This document shows, piece after piece, positions 8,801-17,382 of a DNA stretch of 46,730 bases. The stretch comes from JBFIHF01 sp964411125. Lineage in GTDB: Bacteria > Myxococcota_A > Bradymonadia > Bradymonadales > Bradymonadaceae. The DNA lies in the NCBI GenBank assembly GCA_964411125.1, contig CAYPJU010000048.1, positions 1 through 46,730 on the forward strand, in the 5' to 3' direction. The notes below the pieces were generated by a model. It was given only the letters and a program-made list of their open reading frames with translations. It was not told the DNA's origin and searched no databases. Numbering within the stretch: the stretch's first letter is position 1; each line of letters opens with the position of its first letter. The position numbers were made by a program, and so were the translations under genes.

Positions 8801-10816
8801 ATGTCGCTCGCTACGGCACAGGGCAAGGACTACGTCTACGTGGCGGGTGGGACCTACTCGTACTCGGGGACGACCACGGCATCGATCCTCGGCAGCCTCG
8901 ACTGTGGCAACTGGAGCTACCTCGGGAGCCCCGAGGCGACCGTCATCAATGCGACCGCCTCGATCAACATCGGCAGCACCACTGCGGGCCGAAGCATGTC
9001 TCGCGTGCGGATCCTCGGCGGTCCGGACGAGTCGGGCACCAGCCGCCACGCCGTCCGCGCGAGCTTCAACACGCTGCTCAAGGACGTGGTCATCGAACCG
9101 ACCGCCGGCGCGCTGCGAACGACCGGCCCCACGGTGAGCCTCTTCGACGTCGACATGAGCGTCGGCGCCGGGGCGAGCAGCCACAACGGATCGGTCTTCC
9201 AGATGCTGAACGGACGGGTCGCCGGACGTTTCGTTACGATCGGAGACCCCGGGACCTCCGAACCGTACGTGATGAGAGGGATCGAAATGGGGAGCGGCAT
9301 CATGTCGCTCGAGCTGTCCGACATCTGGGGCGTCGACTACGGCGTCGACATGGCGGGCGGAACCCTGCGGCTGCAGGATACGTCGGTCGCGGTGCGTGCA
9401 TCGACGTCACTGTTCGTCTCCGTCGGGTTGTACATGGCGTCGGGCACCACGACGCTCGATGACGCCTACGTCACGACATATGCGCGCGCCGGCAGCACCG
9501 CATCGATCGGTGTGAACGTCCGGGGAGGCTCGCTCTTGTTCCCGGCCGGAGAGATCACGCTCGCCCCGGTGACGTCGCCCGGGTCGACCGAGGCGCTCGG
9601 CCAGTTCGGCATCCGTAGCGGCGGGACCGCCACGATCGGCGCCGTCACCATCAGCGGGACCGCGAACGCCGGCAACACCGGGCGCTCGGTCGGGATCGAG
9701 GTGGACGCTGGAACCGCGACCATCGACGGCGCCACGATTACGATGCCGAACGCCTCCTACGTCTACGGGGTCAGGCGAACGGCCGGGACCGTGAACATCG
9801 CCAACAGCACCATCACGACCGGCAACGGGATCGAAGCGAACGAAGGTTTCGGGGGCGGGGCATCGACCGCACTCGTCACGATCGACAACAGCACGATCAC
9901 CGCGGGATCCACCACCCACACCCTCGCTACGAGCATCGGCGTCGCGGCACGCAATGCCGAGATCACCGACTCGTCGATCACGGCGGGGCCCGCCCAGAAC
10001 GACAGCTTCGGGATCGACGGGCACACCCTGACGATCACGAACACGATCGTGAACGCGGGCAACTCGACCGCAGGCGACACGATCGGAATCTCCGCCGCCG
10101 ACTCCGGCGCTACGGTCAACATCACCGGCAGCCGTATCTTCTCCAAGACCGCTTTGGACGGCGACTCCTACGCGATCGACGTACGGACGCTCGTCGCCTC
10201 CAAGACCCGCTTCGACGCGGCCTCCGGTTCGGCAAACGGCGGCGGCGCCCGGGTCTGGGCGAGCATCAAGGCGACCAACTCCGTCTTCCACGGCTACGGC
10301 GGAATCCAGGGCTACGGTGTCGACGCCGAGTTCGGCGTGACCGCCGAGCTCGCCAACTGCCACCTCGACGGCGACGCCAGCGGATCGGGAGCTGCCTACG
10401 GTTTCCGGATCCCCGGCCCCGGCAGCGGCGGCAGCGTCAAGCTGGTGAACAACACGATCCGCATCCAGACCGGCGGAACGCGTCGAGCGATCACCTGGGC
10501 CGCCCCGACCACGCAGCTCTTGCGCAACAACGACGTCTACGTCGTCGGCGCTACGACCGGGTCGTCGACCCGATGCCACCTCCACGAAAACGGCTCCTGC
10601 TTCGGGGGGCTCGCCGGACTCAACGCCCACGGCGGGAACAACATCATCGACGCCCCGCTCATGAGCGGGTTCGACCTCACCGCAGGCAGCCCATGCATCG
10701 ACGCCGGAGCCAACCCGGCGGCATATACGTCTCTGACCGTCCCCGACGACTTCTTCGGCGACGCACGACCCAACGGCACGAAGTGGGACATCGGGGTCGA
10801 CGAATACGTCCCGTGA
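5864..10816 (+). CDS. Giant surface lipoprotein: 22 Cys/Asp repeats, MopE-like segment, beta-helix
   Basis: 1650 residues. The signal peptide ends in LTSC (C20), followed by a Gly/Asp/Met/Thr linker (about 25-80). Residues 85-810 are 22 tandem 33-residue units (GVCGCGVADTDTDSDGTPDC then NDxCPxDxNKTxP). Their Asp spacing matches calcium-binding thrombospondin type-3/EF-like loops, with disulfide-forming cysteines. Residues about 811-945 hold DxDGDGYGTG...DCNDxDP motifs of the MopE/putative metal-binding type. Residues about 950-1650 are Gly/Thr/Ile-rich with short repeated rungs (TATIDGATITM, TVNIANSTITT) typical of a right-handed parallel beta-helix. The start at 5864 has GGAGAG upstream; the reading frame is open further upstream but has no signal peptide there. 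The likely job is a calcium-stiffened stalk carrying a beta-helix passenger at the surface (inference). Confidence 0.92.
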   Translation: MRLSLVSRLCLFSLLILTSCGPKDKPSVGTSDDMGNNGVSSSDGGTTSEGDGGGMTTTDMGMGPDDMGGDPDDLCPDDPAKTEPGVCGCGVEDVDTDSDGTLDCDDACPSDAGKVDAGVCGCGVADDDTDSDGTPDCDDSCPSDADKVEPLDCGCGTADIDSDGDLVADCVDACAADPNKTMGGLCGCGVADTDSDADGTPDCMDNCPNDAAKLDPGTCGCGVSDGDTDGDGEIDCVDGCPMDPAKTAPGTCGCGVSDGDTDGDGEIDCVDGCPMDGSKLSPGVCGCGNPDVDSDSDGALDCNDGCPNDANKLVAGACGCGVADTDSDGDGLADCVDMCPNDGTKTTAGVCGCGTPDGDADGDGAIDCQESCPGDPNKQQPGQCGCGTADVDSDNNGTVDCLEACPNDPNKDTAGVCGCGVPDVDTDNDGTLDCNDGCANDPNKALPGVCGCGSPDADGDGDGTLDCNDGCAADPNKTAAGVCGCFVADADTDGDGTEDCNDQCPMDMNKTAAGTCGCGVPDTDTDNDGTPDCTDLCVNDPNKIAAGACGCGVADTDTDGDGTPDCNDACDADSNKTSPGVCGCGVADDDTDSDGTVDCNDGCPTDADKTAAGICGCNVSDEDSDSDGTPDCNDACPSDMNKTSEGACGCGVADTDTDSDGTPDCNDECPMDMNKTAQGACGCGVADTDTDNDGTADCNDACPMDANKTAEGACGCGVADTDTDNDGTADCNDACPMDINKTAVGACGCGVADTDSDSDGTEDCNEDCDADPNKTVPGVCGCGVADTDSDNDTVEDCIDNCPDDANTDQADADLDGIGDVCEATCTDVDGDGYGTGDTSACPNAAVDCNDADPNHWSDCGSCTDVDGDDYGTGCDLGTDCNDVDDHVWASCGSCTTTDSDRDGYRLGCDIADCVDNNPGVRPEISDVPGDGIDNDCAGGDETISEANGIFVADASCVAKSPSDSNPGTMASPVLTIGHAMSLATAQGKDYVYVAGGTYSYSGTTTASILGSLDCGNWSYLGSPEATVINATASINIGSTTAGRSMSRVRILGGPDESGTSRHAVRASFNTLLKDVVIEPTAGALRTTGPTVSLFDVDMSVGAGASSHNGSVFQMLNGRVAGRFVTIGDPGTSEPYVMRGIEMGSGIMSLELSDIWGVDYGVDMAGGTLRLQDTSVAVRASTSLFVSVGLYMASGTTTLDDAYVTTYARAGSTASIGVNVRGGSLLFPAGEITLAPVTSPGSTEALGQFGIRSGGTATIGAVTISGTANAGNTGRSVGIEVDAGTATIDGATITMPNASYVYGVRRTAGTVNIANSTITTGNGIEANEGFGGGASTALVTIDNSTITAGSTTHTLATSIGVAARNAEITDSSITAGPAQNDSFGIDGHTLTITNTIVNAGNSTAGDTIGISAADSGATVNITGSRIFSKTALDGDSYAIDVRTLVASKTRFDAASGSANGGGARVWASIKATNSVFHGYGGIQGYGVDAEFGVTAELANCHLDGDASGSGAAYGFRIPGPGSGGSVKLVNNTIRIQTGGTRRAITWAAPTTQLLRNNDVYVVGATTGSSTRCHLHENGSCFGGLAGLNAHGGNNIIDAPLMSGFDLTAGSPCIDAGANPAAYTSLTVPDDFFGDARPNGTKWDIGVDEYVP
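6116..8293 (+). repeat. Array of 22 in-phase 99-bp coding repeats
   Basis: Every unit is exactly 33 codons. Unit 1 begins with Gly at 6116 and unit 22 with Gly at 8195, so no indel has accumulated in 2.2 kb. Units 5/6 (from 6512) and 19/20 (from 7898) are the closest adjacent pairs and look like the youngest duplications. The last unit diverges and ends in a DxDxDGIGDVC-type cap. Confidence 0.95.
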
Positions 10817-10903
10817 GGGACGACGGACGGGGGAACGTGCAACGCGTGGAGCTTTCTGGCATCGAAGGCGGCGACGACCGCCACGACTTCCAGGAGGAAT
10901 CCC

Positions 10904-11890
10904 ATGCGTCGAACGATGATCCTTGCCGCGCTACTCGCCGTGGCTTGCGGGACCGAGTCCGAGAAAGGCCAGACCAACGGCGGTGACGCGGGGGGGATGG
11001 CGGCCACCGACGCCGGCACGACGGACGATCTGGGCGGAGACGACGCGACGACCCCGGGGTTCGAAGACGCGGGAGCCCCCGACCTGGGGTCGCCGGACGT
11101 CGGCGACGTGCCCGTCGACACCTCACCGCTCGACGTGATGGATCGGCCCGCCAGCGTCTTCGTCCCCGACGACTACGACGCCGAAACGGCGTACCCGCTG
11201 GTCGTGCTGCTACACGGCTACGGCGCCGACAGTCGTCTGCAGAACTACTACTTCGGCACCAGCGACCGGGTCACCGACAAGCAGTTCGTCCTGGTCACCC
11301 CCGACGGCACGAAGAACCCCGCCGGCCAGCGGCATTGGAACGCATACTGGTGCTGCGACTTCTACGGCGAGAACGTCGACGACGTCGGCTACGTCACCGG
11401 GCTGATCGAGGCGGCGAAGGAACGCTACAACATCGACGCGGACCGGGTGTACCTCATCGGTCACTCCAACGGCGGCTTCATGAGCTACCGCATGGCGTGC
11501 GACGTCGAACAGATCACCGCGATCGCGAGCCTGGCCGGTTCGGGCCCCGAACAACAGGTCGATTGCGTGGGCGCCGGCAACACCTCGATCCTCCAGATCC
11601 ACGGAACGCTCGACGACACGATCTCTTACGAGGGGTCCGTCGGCGAATACCCGGGCGCCGAAGAGATGGTGCGGCGCTGGGCGGAGCGAAACGGCTGCGA
11701 CGAAACCCCCACCGCAGACGGTACCGGCGACTACTTCACGAGCCCCGCAGGGAACGATACGACGCGCGAAGCGTGGTCGAACTGCGACGGCGGAAGCGTG
11801 GCGCTCTGGACGATCGAGGGGGGCGGGCACATCCCCACCCCCCGGGACGACTTTCGTGACGCGCTGCTCGACTACCTCCTGGCGCAGTGA
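10904..11890 (+). CDS. PHB-depolymerase / feruloyl-esterase-like lipoprotein (alpha/beta hydrolase)
   Basis: 328-residue exported serine esterase. The signal peptide ends LAVAC (C15), followed by an Asp/Gly/Ala/Thr linker to about residue 75. The hydrolase domain shows the oxyanion strand VVLLHGYGADS (101-110), the nucleophile elbow GHSNGG with S188, a candidate acid D237/D238 in HGTLDD, and the catalytic H309 in GGGHIPTP. WNAYWCCDFYG (145-155) and GLIEAAKERYNID are typical of the LpqC/polyhydroxybutyrate-depolymerase-like esterase group (CE1-like). The substrate is uncertain: polyester, feruloyl ester or another ester. AGGAGG at 10892-10897 sits 6 bases before ATG 10904. It follows the giant lipoprotein by 87 bp on the same strand and may be co-transcribed. 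Confidence 0.9.
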   Translation: MRRTMILAALLAVACGTESEKGQTNGGDAGGMAATDAGTTDDLGGDDATTPGFEDAGAPDLGSPDVGDVPVDTSPLDVMDRPASVFVPDDYDAETAYPLVVLLHGYGADSRLQNYYFGTSDRVTDKQFVLVTPDGTKNPAGQRHWNAYWCCDFYGENVDDVGYVTGLIEAAKERYNIDADRVYLIGHSNGGFMSYRMACDVEQITAIASLAGSGPEQQVDCVGAGNTSILQIHGTLDDTISYEGSVGEYPGAEEMVRRWAERNGCDETPTADGTGDYFTSPAGNDTTREAWSNCDGGSVALWTIEGGGHIPTPRDDFRDALLDYLLAQ

Positions 11891-11909
11891 CCCCTTCCCC
11901 GGGGCTTCA

Positions 11910-11949
11910 GAATCTTTCAGTCGATCTCGACGACCATGCCCGGTAAGTT
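11910..11949 (+). promoter_or_regulatory. Upstream element shared with the 46545 paralogue
   Basis: GAATC-TTTCAG-TCGATCTCGA (11910-11930) followed, 23 bases after TTTCAG, by TAAGTT (11944-11949). The identical 16-base core TTTCAGTCGATCTCGA, with the same 23-base spacing to TAGGTT, lies upstream of the paralogous lipoprotein gene on the minus strand (46569-46618). The 3' hexamer looks like a -10 box. Confidence 0.5.
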
Positions 11950-11958
11950 CCGACCTCG

Positions 11959-13488
11959 ATGAGATGGATGAGGCGGAAGATGATGTTCGGAAGAGTGGTT
12001 GCGGTGTCGCTGGTCGGTCTGCTTGCGGTGAGTTGCGGTCCGCCGCCGCAGAAGACGAAGAAGGGCGCGCCCGCCAACAACGGGGTCGTGTCGAACAACG
12101 GAACCGCGTCCAACAACCAGACCACGGTGGGCTCCAACAACGGCGGCGGGACGTGCGGCAACGGCGTCGTGGACGCCGGCGAATCCTGCGACTCCGCGAT
12201 CGACGGCGGAGACGGCGTCTGCCCCAACGCGTGCCCGACGCCGCCCGGCACGTGCGGCACGTTCGAACTGCGCGGGATGCCCGACGACTGCTCGTCGCGC
12301 TGTGAGCTCGTCCCCGCAGCGTGCGCGGACGGTGACGACTGCTGCCCCGTCGGATGCGACGCATCCAACGATGGTGACTGCACCAACGCCTGCGGAAACG
12401 GGATCATCGAAGCACCCGAAGTGTGTGACGGCGACTGCCCGTCCGACTGCGAAGACGGCAACGCCTGCACCGTCGGGACGCTCGCCGGCGATCCGGCCAA
12501 CTGCTCGTCGTCTTGCTCCTACGCGACCGTCACGAGCTGCGACGACGGCGACGGCTGCTGCCCCGCGGGCTGCAACTCCCAGACGGACTCGGACTGCTCG
12601 GGCGGCTGCGGCGACGGCATCATCGACTCGGGCGAGACGTGCGACGGCGACTGCCCGACCTCGTGCGACGACGGCAACTCCTGCACCGCGGACGTCCTTA
12701 CCGGCAGTGCCGCGGCGTGCAGCGCCGCCTGCTCCTCGTCGCAGATTACCTCGTGTACTTCTGGCGACGGCTGCTGCCCGTCGGGCTGCACATCTCAGAC
12801 CGACTCCGACTGCGCCTGCATCCCGACGACGTCGTGCGCGGCGCAGGGCTTCGAGTGCGGGTCCACCTTCAACGGCTGTTCCAACGTGAGCTGCGGCGGA
12901 TGTCCCTCCGGCGAGACGTGCCAGAACAACACGTGCGTGGACAACTTCCAGGCGGGCACGTCGTGCACGAGCGACGGGCAGTGCGGCAGCAACGGATTCT
13001 GCATCACCGAGTCGGAAGGGTTCCTCGACGGATATTGCAGCCGCGTCTGCAGCTCCAACAGCGAGTGCGGGAGTGGTGCTCACTGCCTGTCGTCTTCGAA
13101 CGCGTGCTTCGACACCTGCACCAGCAACTCGCAGTGCCGCACGGGCTACGTCTGCTACGACAACGACTCGGACGGCAGGCGCGAGTGTCTGCCGGGTGGG
13201 ACCGGCACCGGACGCGTCGGCGACGCCTGCACCGACCAGAGCGACTGCGCCGGCGGACAGTGGGGAACCTGCCTCGACAGTGCGCGCGGCGCGCCGGGCG
13301 GCTACTGCCTTCTGGCCTGTGGTTCCGGGCAGGCCACCTGCCCGTCAGGCAGCGAGTGCGTCTTCCTGCAGACGGCGGACGGCGACTTCGAGATCTGCCT
13401 CGACTCGTGCTTCTCGGGCAGCGATTGCCGCTCGGGCTACCAGTGCAAGCTGGTCGGTGGATCGAGCGCCAACGTCTGCTGGCCCTGA
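11959..13488 (+). CDS. Cys-rich lipoprotein with myxobacterial disulfide repeats
   Basis: 509 residues from the first ATG. ATG 11980/11983, with AGGCGGA just upstream, is an equally good start. The signal peptide ends LAVSC (C26), then an NNG-type linker (APANNGVVSNNGTASNNQ). Residues about 60-290 carry CGNGVVDAGESCD-type units (Myxococcus Cys-rich repeat family), each followed by CPxxCDDGNxCT and DGDGCCPxGCxxxTDSDC. The C-terminal half has about seven disulfide modules (CxSNSECGSGAHC and CRSGYVC types). It has no catalytic motif and is probably a surface adhesion or scaffold protein (inference). It is clearly paralogous, module by module, to the 592-residue protein at 44767-46545, and shares its upstream element. 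Confidence 0.9.
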   Translation: MRWMRRKMMFGRVVAVSLVGLLAVSCGPPPQKTKKGAPANNGVVSNNGTASNNQTTVGSNNGGGTCGNGVVDAGESCDSAIDGGDGVCPNACPTPPGTCGTFELRGMPDDCSSRCELVPAACADGDDCCPVGCDASNDGDCTNACGNGIIEAPEVCDGDCPSDCEDGNACTVGTLAGDPANCSSSCSYATVTSCDDGDGCCPAGCNSQTDSDCSGGCGDGIIDSGETCDGDCPTSCDDGNSCTADVLTGSAAACSAACSSSQITSCTSGDGCCPSGCTSQTDSDCACIPTTSCAAQGFECGSTFNGCSNVSCGGCPSGETCQNNTCVDNFQAGTSCTSDGQCGSNGFCITESEGFLDGYCSRVCSSNSECGSGAHCLSSSNACFDTCTSNSQCRTGYVCYDNDSDGRRECLPGGTGTGRVGDACTDQSDCAGGQWGTCLDSARGAPGGYCLLACGSGQATCPSGSECVFLQTADGDFEICLDSCFSGSDCRSGYQCKLVGGSSANVCWP

Positions 13489-13531
13489 ACCTCGCTTGCG
13501 CCGACCCGCCGCTCCGTGGCAGAACGCGCCC

Positions 13532-14956
13532 ATGAGCGAAGAGTTCGAAAAACGCCTCATCGCCGCCGCGGAACTCCTCGAGGAGATCGTCGAAGATCGC
13601 AGCGTCATCGCGAACGTCGACAAAGCGAAGTGCCGTCGGCTGCTCGAAGCCGCGGGCCGGGTATCGCGGCCCGACACCGCCTCGAAGCGGTCCCTCGCCA
13701 AGGCGCGCCGGCGAAAACGCAAGCGCGACCGGCGCAAGAACGACCAGGCGCTGCTGAACCAGACGGGGGTGCGGCAACTGCGCGAGTCGCCGATCTTCCT
13801 GACGCCGAAGCACAACCCGGACGCCGACGTGCCCCGAGAGCCGCTCGGCCGGACTGACGAGGAGCGCATCTGCTACGTCTGCCGCACGACGTTCGACGAG
13901 GTGCATCACTTCTACGACCAGATGTGCCTCGAATGCGGCGACTTCAACTTCGCGAAGCGGCACCCGACGGCAGACCTCGCCGGTAGAATCGCGCTCGTGA
14001 CCGGCGCGCGCGTGAAGATCGGCTACCAGGCAGCGATCCTGCTTTTGCGCTCCGGCTGCCACGTCGTCGCGACGACCCGGTTCCCTCGCGACGCCGCGAC
14101 GCGTTACGCCGCCGAACCCGACTTCGAAGAGTGGCGCGAGCGGCTCGAGATCTACGGCATCGACCTGCGGCACAGCCCGAGCGTCGAGGCGATGTGCCGC
14201 GACCTCGACGAGCGTCTTCCCCACCTCGACTTCATCATCAACAACGCGTGCCAGACCGTCCGACGCCCGCCCGGCTTCTACGACCATCTGATCGAGGCGG
14301 AGACACAGCTCGCGTTGGAAGACCAGAGCGAGGGAGTCCGCGTTCATGTGACGCAGCCGTCCGCGCTCATGACGCAGGTCGAGCTGGTCGAAGGGGACGA
14401 AGAGCGCGGGCATCACCTCTTCCCGCGCGGCGAGCTCGACGCCGACCTTCAGCAGGTCGACCTTCGCAAGGTCAACAGTTGGCGACTGAAGCTGGCCGAA
14501 GTCCCCACGATCGAGCTCCTGGAGGTGCACCTGGTCAACGCCGTCGCACCCTTCATCATCAACGCGCGGCTCAAGCCGGCGATGCTGCGAACGCCCGCGC
14601 GCGACAAGCAGATCGTCAACGTCTCGGCGATGGAGGGGCAGTTCTACCGGATCTTCAAGACCGACCGGCATCCGCATACGAACATGGCGAAAGCGGCCCT
14701 CAACATGATGACGAGGACGTCGGCGATCGACTACGTCGAGGACGGCATCCACATGAACGCAGTCGACACCGGCTGGGTCACCGACGAAGACCCCGCCCAC
14801 CACGCCGAGCAGAAGCGCGAGGTGCACCGCTTCCATCCGCCGCTCGACATCGTCGACGGCGCGGCGCGTATCGTCGACCCGATCTTCCATGGCGTGAACA
14901 CCGGGGAGTTCGTCTGGGGACAGTTTCTCAAGGACTACCAACCGACGGACTGGTAG
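13532..14956 (+). CDS. SDR-family protein with N-terminal CxxC/CxxC knuckle, catalytic Tyr replaced
   Basis: 474 residues, cytoplasmic. The N-terminus (1-110) is helical and very basic at 56-70 (ARRRKRKRDRRKN). A likely zinc knuckle follows: C114-x2-C117 and C132-x2-C135. A Rossmann SDR domain runs from about 150, with a variant nucleotide motif TGARVKIGYQ (158-166) and NNAC at 237-240. The active-site region reads NVSAMEGQFY (363-372) and HTNMAKAALNM (382-392): K387 and a Ser are present, but the Tyr of YxxxK is Thr383. ATG 13532 is used because the conserved sequence begins there; the frame is open upstream only as a shadow of the preceding gene. The ribosome-binding site is weak. The substrate is unknown. 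It could be a non-catalytic NAD(P)-binding protein. Confidence 0.85.
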   Translation: MSEEFEKRLIAAAELLEEIVEDRSVIANVDKAKCRRLLEAAGRVSRPDTASKRSLAKARRRKRKRDRRKNDQALLNQTGVRQLRESPIFLTPKHNPDADVPREPLGRTDEERICYVCRTTFDEVHHFYDQMCLECGDFNFAKRHPTADLAGRIALVTGARVKIGYQAAILLLRSGCHVVATTRFPRDAATRYAAEPDFEEWRERLEIYGIDLRHSPSVEAMCRDLDERLPHLDFIINNACQTVRRPPGFYDHLIEAETQLALEDQSEGVRVHVTQPSALMTQVELVEGDEERGHHLFPRGELDADLQQVDLRKVNSWRLKLAEVPTIELLEVHLVNAVAPFIINARLKPAMLRTPARDKQIVNVSAMEGQFYRIFKTDRHPHTNMAKAALNMMTRTSAIDYVEDGIHMNAVDTGWVTDEDPAHHAEQKREVHRFHPPLDIVDGAARIVDPIFHGVNTGEFVWGQFLKDYQPTDW

Positions 14957-15138
14957 CGGCCGCGACTTCGCACCCCGCCCGCGTCCCCGCCGTGAGGGTT
15001 CATCGTGGTTTGCGCGCCACGATCGGCGCGGAGACCGCGTCGTCGACGCCTCGATCGCGTCTGGTTTCGGCACCCCTGCGGGATCGGAGATGACCGCTCT
15101 GCCGCGCCGAGCATGCCTCGCCGCGGCTTCCACTCTTT

Positions 15139-15155
15139 CTGGTACGGGTTTCGCA
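15139..15155 (+). promoter_or_regulatory. Candidate sigma-54 (-24/-12) promoter
   Basis: CTGGTACGGGTTTCGCA matches the sigma-54 consensus YTGGYACG-N4-TTGCA at all but one position. The invariant GG (15141-15142) and GC (15153-15154) are 12 bases apart. The predicted start of transcription, about 15166, is just before the GGAGAG ribosome-binding site of the gene at 15183. Activation would need an enhancer-binding protein encoded elsewhere. Confidence 0.45.
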
Positions 15156-15182
15156 GACTCGTAGGCCACGGAGAGAGTGGTG

Positions 15183-17354
15183 ATGGGCGAGACCCGGAAA
15201 AACGAGAGACGACGCACCGTTCTGGTGACGGGCGCGAACGGGTTCGGGGGGATGGTTGCCCGGGCCGCCGTCGACCACGGCTGGGACGTCGTGGCGAGCA
15301 CCCGGAACGAGGCGACGCGAGCCCGAGCGCTCGCCGCCGGCCTCGAGATCCCGCGCATCGTCTGCATCGACTACTGCAGCCCATCGGCCGGTGACCCCGG
15401 TCACTGGGTCGAGGTCCTCGCCGAGCTCGGCGTGGACGCCGTCATCAACTGTGCGATGCGAACACCGAAGTCGGTCCCGCGGGCCGATCTCGACCCGGAG
15501 GGCGCCCGGCGCGTCAACGACGTCGTCCCGAGGGCGCTGGCGGCGGCCTGCGAATCGCTGGACGTCGCGCTCGTTCAGTTGTCGCCGCTCCACGCGCACC
15601 TTCATGCGCCGGACGACTCCTACCGGGCCACCAAGGACCGTTTCCGGACCTGGCTGGAAGCGTTTACCGCGGGTTCCACGCTACGCTCCGTCGTCGCCGA
15701 GATGGGGATCGTGACGCACCCGGGCCGGGGACACTACCGGCTGGAGCTGCTCTGTGCGCTCGGCATCGCCGTGGTCCCGACGGGGAACGTCGGGCTCAAC
15801 CCGATCGACGCCCGCGACGCCGCCGCCGGGCTCGTGGGGCTCGCCGAGGCGTTGATCGAGGGCGACGAGACGCGCGTCCCGCGAGGGAGCACGGTGACGG
15901 TCGCGGGACCCGAATCGGTCGACTGGAAGACCTTCTTCGGGCGCATCCGAACGGCGCTCGGGCTCGGACCTTCGACCGCAACGCTGCCGCTCCCGTGCAA
16001 CAGGCTCAGCGCTGCCGTCGTGGAGTGGGCCCGACGCCTTTCGATTCCATTGCCGGGGGGCGCGGACGGGTTCGACATCCTGGAGCTCGACCGCGAATTT
16101 CGCGTATCGAGCTCCGCCGCCGAACGATTCCGGGCGGCATCGGGGCTGGAGAGTTTCCGAGACCCCATGGCGGCTTACCGCGAGCTCCGGGCGTCGGGCT
16201 GGGAGCCCCCCGGGCCGGTGGAAGCGCTCCGCGTCCTGACGCAGCGGGTGACGCCCGATTCCCCGCCCCTGGCGCTGCCAACCGCTCGAATCGTACGCGA
16301 GCGAGTCCTCGTCGTGGGGGCGACCGGGTTCATGGGACCGACGATCGTCGAGGAGCTGATCCGCGAGGGGCACCCGGTCGTCGGCACGGTCCGAAGTCTC
16401 GACCGCGGCAGACGTCAGCTCGACCTGCCCGGCGTCGAGCTGGTCCGGGTCGACCTCGAGGAGGAGTGGACCACGGCGCGTTTCCACGAGCTCCTCGAGA
16501 CACACGGGATCGACGTCGTCATCAACAACGCCGGCGCCTGCACGAGCGGCGACGCCGACCTCATCGAACGGGTCAACCACCGCGTCCCGCGCGCGCTCGT
16601 CGCCGCTGCCGACCGCGTCGCTCGGCGTCGTCCGCTGCGGCTGATCCAGATCTCGTCGACGGGCGTTTACTGGGACGACTGGGCCGAGATCTCCTACACG
16701 CGCGCCAAGCGGTTGCTCGACGAGGAGATCGAGAATTGTTCGCACCTCGACTGGGTGATCGTTCGTCCGAACATGGTGTTGGAACCGGGCCGGGGACACG
16801 TTCCACTGGAGGACGTCGCGAAGCTTCCGGTGCTCCCCTACCTGCGCGACGAGTCGATCCAGCCGATCGACAACCGGGAGCTCGCGATCGGTATCGCGCG
16901 GCTCGCCCGAAACTCGGTGACTCGGGTCGTTCTCGACGCCAGCGGACCGGAGGTCACCACCTGGCCGGAGCTGATGAACACGGTGCGACAAGCGATGGGG
17001 ATGCAGCCGGCACCGTGCGCCCGCGTCCCCGGAGTGAGCGGCGCGCGGGCAGTAATAGGTCTCCTCCACCGACTTTTCGGCGGAGAGGCGTTCGGGAAGC
17101 TCGCCGCCCTCGACGACGAGACGTTTCGGGTCGCGGGGCGAGGGAGCGTACGCGACACGACCGCATGGCTCGAGGCGACGGGCCTGCGTCCATGGAGCCT
17201 CCGCGACTCCTACACGGCGTGGTTCGCGGGGACCGAGGCGCGAACGATCTTCATCGAAGAGATGCGCTCGTGCGGGACCAGAGATCCAGGTTCCTGCGTG
17301 ATCACCGTCCCCGGGTCCGGCGTCGGTCGCGGGCATGCGAACAAGATCGCCTGA
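15183..17354 (+). CDS. Fusion of two extended-SDR (NAD-dependent epimerase/dehydratase-like) domains
   Basis: 723 residues made of two consecutive Rossmann-fold SDR domains. The first begins VLVTGANGFGG (13-23) and has Y147-x3-K151 (YRATK). The second begins VLVVGATGFMGP (375-386) and has Y505-x3-K509 (YTRAK), preceded by ISSTGVYWDD. Each domain alone is about 320-350 residues, the usual length of NAD(P)-dependent epimerases/dehydratases, so this is a tandem fusion rather than a stop read-through. Residues 300-345 form a linker. ATG 15183 is preferred over the in-frame GTGs at 15177 and 15180 because GGAGAG is about 7 bases upstream of it. Convergent with transaldolase, 28 bp away. The substrate, sugar nucleotide or other, cannot be told. 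Confidence 0.85.
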   Translation: MGETRKNERRRTVLVTGANGFGGMVARAAVDHGWDVVASTRNEATRARALAAGLEIPRIVCIDYCSPSAGDPGHWVEVLAELGVDAVINCAMRTPKSVPRADLDPEGARRVNDVVPRALAAACESLDVALVQLSPLHAHLHAPDDSYRATKDRFRTWLEAFTAGSTLRSVVAEMGIVTHPGRGHYRLELLCALGIAVVPTGNVGLNPIDARDAAAGLVGLAEALIEGDETRVPRGSTVTVAGPESVDWKTFFGRIRTALGLGPSTATLPLPCNRLSAAVVEWARRLSIPLPGGADGFDILELDREFRVSSSAAERFRAASGLESFRDPMAAYRELRASGWEPPGPVEALRVLTQRVTPDSPPLALPTARIVRERVLVVGATGFMGPTIVEELIREGHPVVGTVRSLDRGRRQLDLPGVELVRVDLEEEWTTARFHELLETHGIDVVINNAGACTSGDADLIERVNHRVPRALVAAADRVARRRPLRLIQISSTGVYWDDWAEISYTRAKRLLDEEIENCSHLDWVIVRPNMVLEPGRGHVPLEDVAKLPVLPYLRDESIQPIDNRELAIGIARLARNSVTRVVLDASGPEVTTWPELMNTVRQAMGMQPAPCARVPGVSGARAVIGLLHRLFGGEAFGKLAALDDETFRVAGRGSVRDTTAWLEATGLRPWSLRDSYTAWFAGTEARTIFIEEMRSCGTRDPGSCVITVPGSGVGRGHANKIA

Positions 17355-17382
17355 GGCGCGAAAGAAGTGTACGGGGGATGGA

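Noticed and set aside
5741..9184. 1147-codon open frame on the minus strand
   Set aside because: It is antisense to the 22-unit repeat protein; the repetitive Asp/Gly/Cys codons keep the reverse frame open. No start, signal or homology.
13004..15367. 787-codon minus-strand frame
   Set aside because: Overlaps antisense to the SDR gene at 13532 and part of the Cys-rich gene; no coherent domain.
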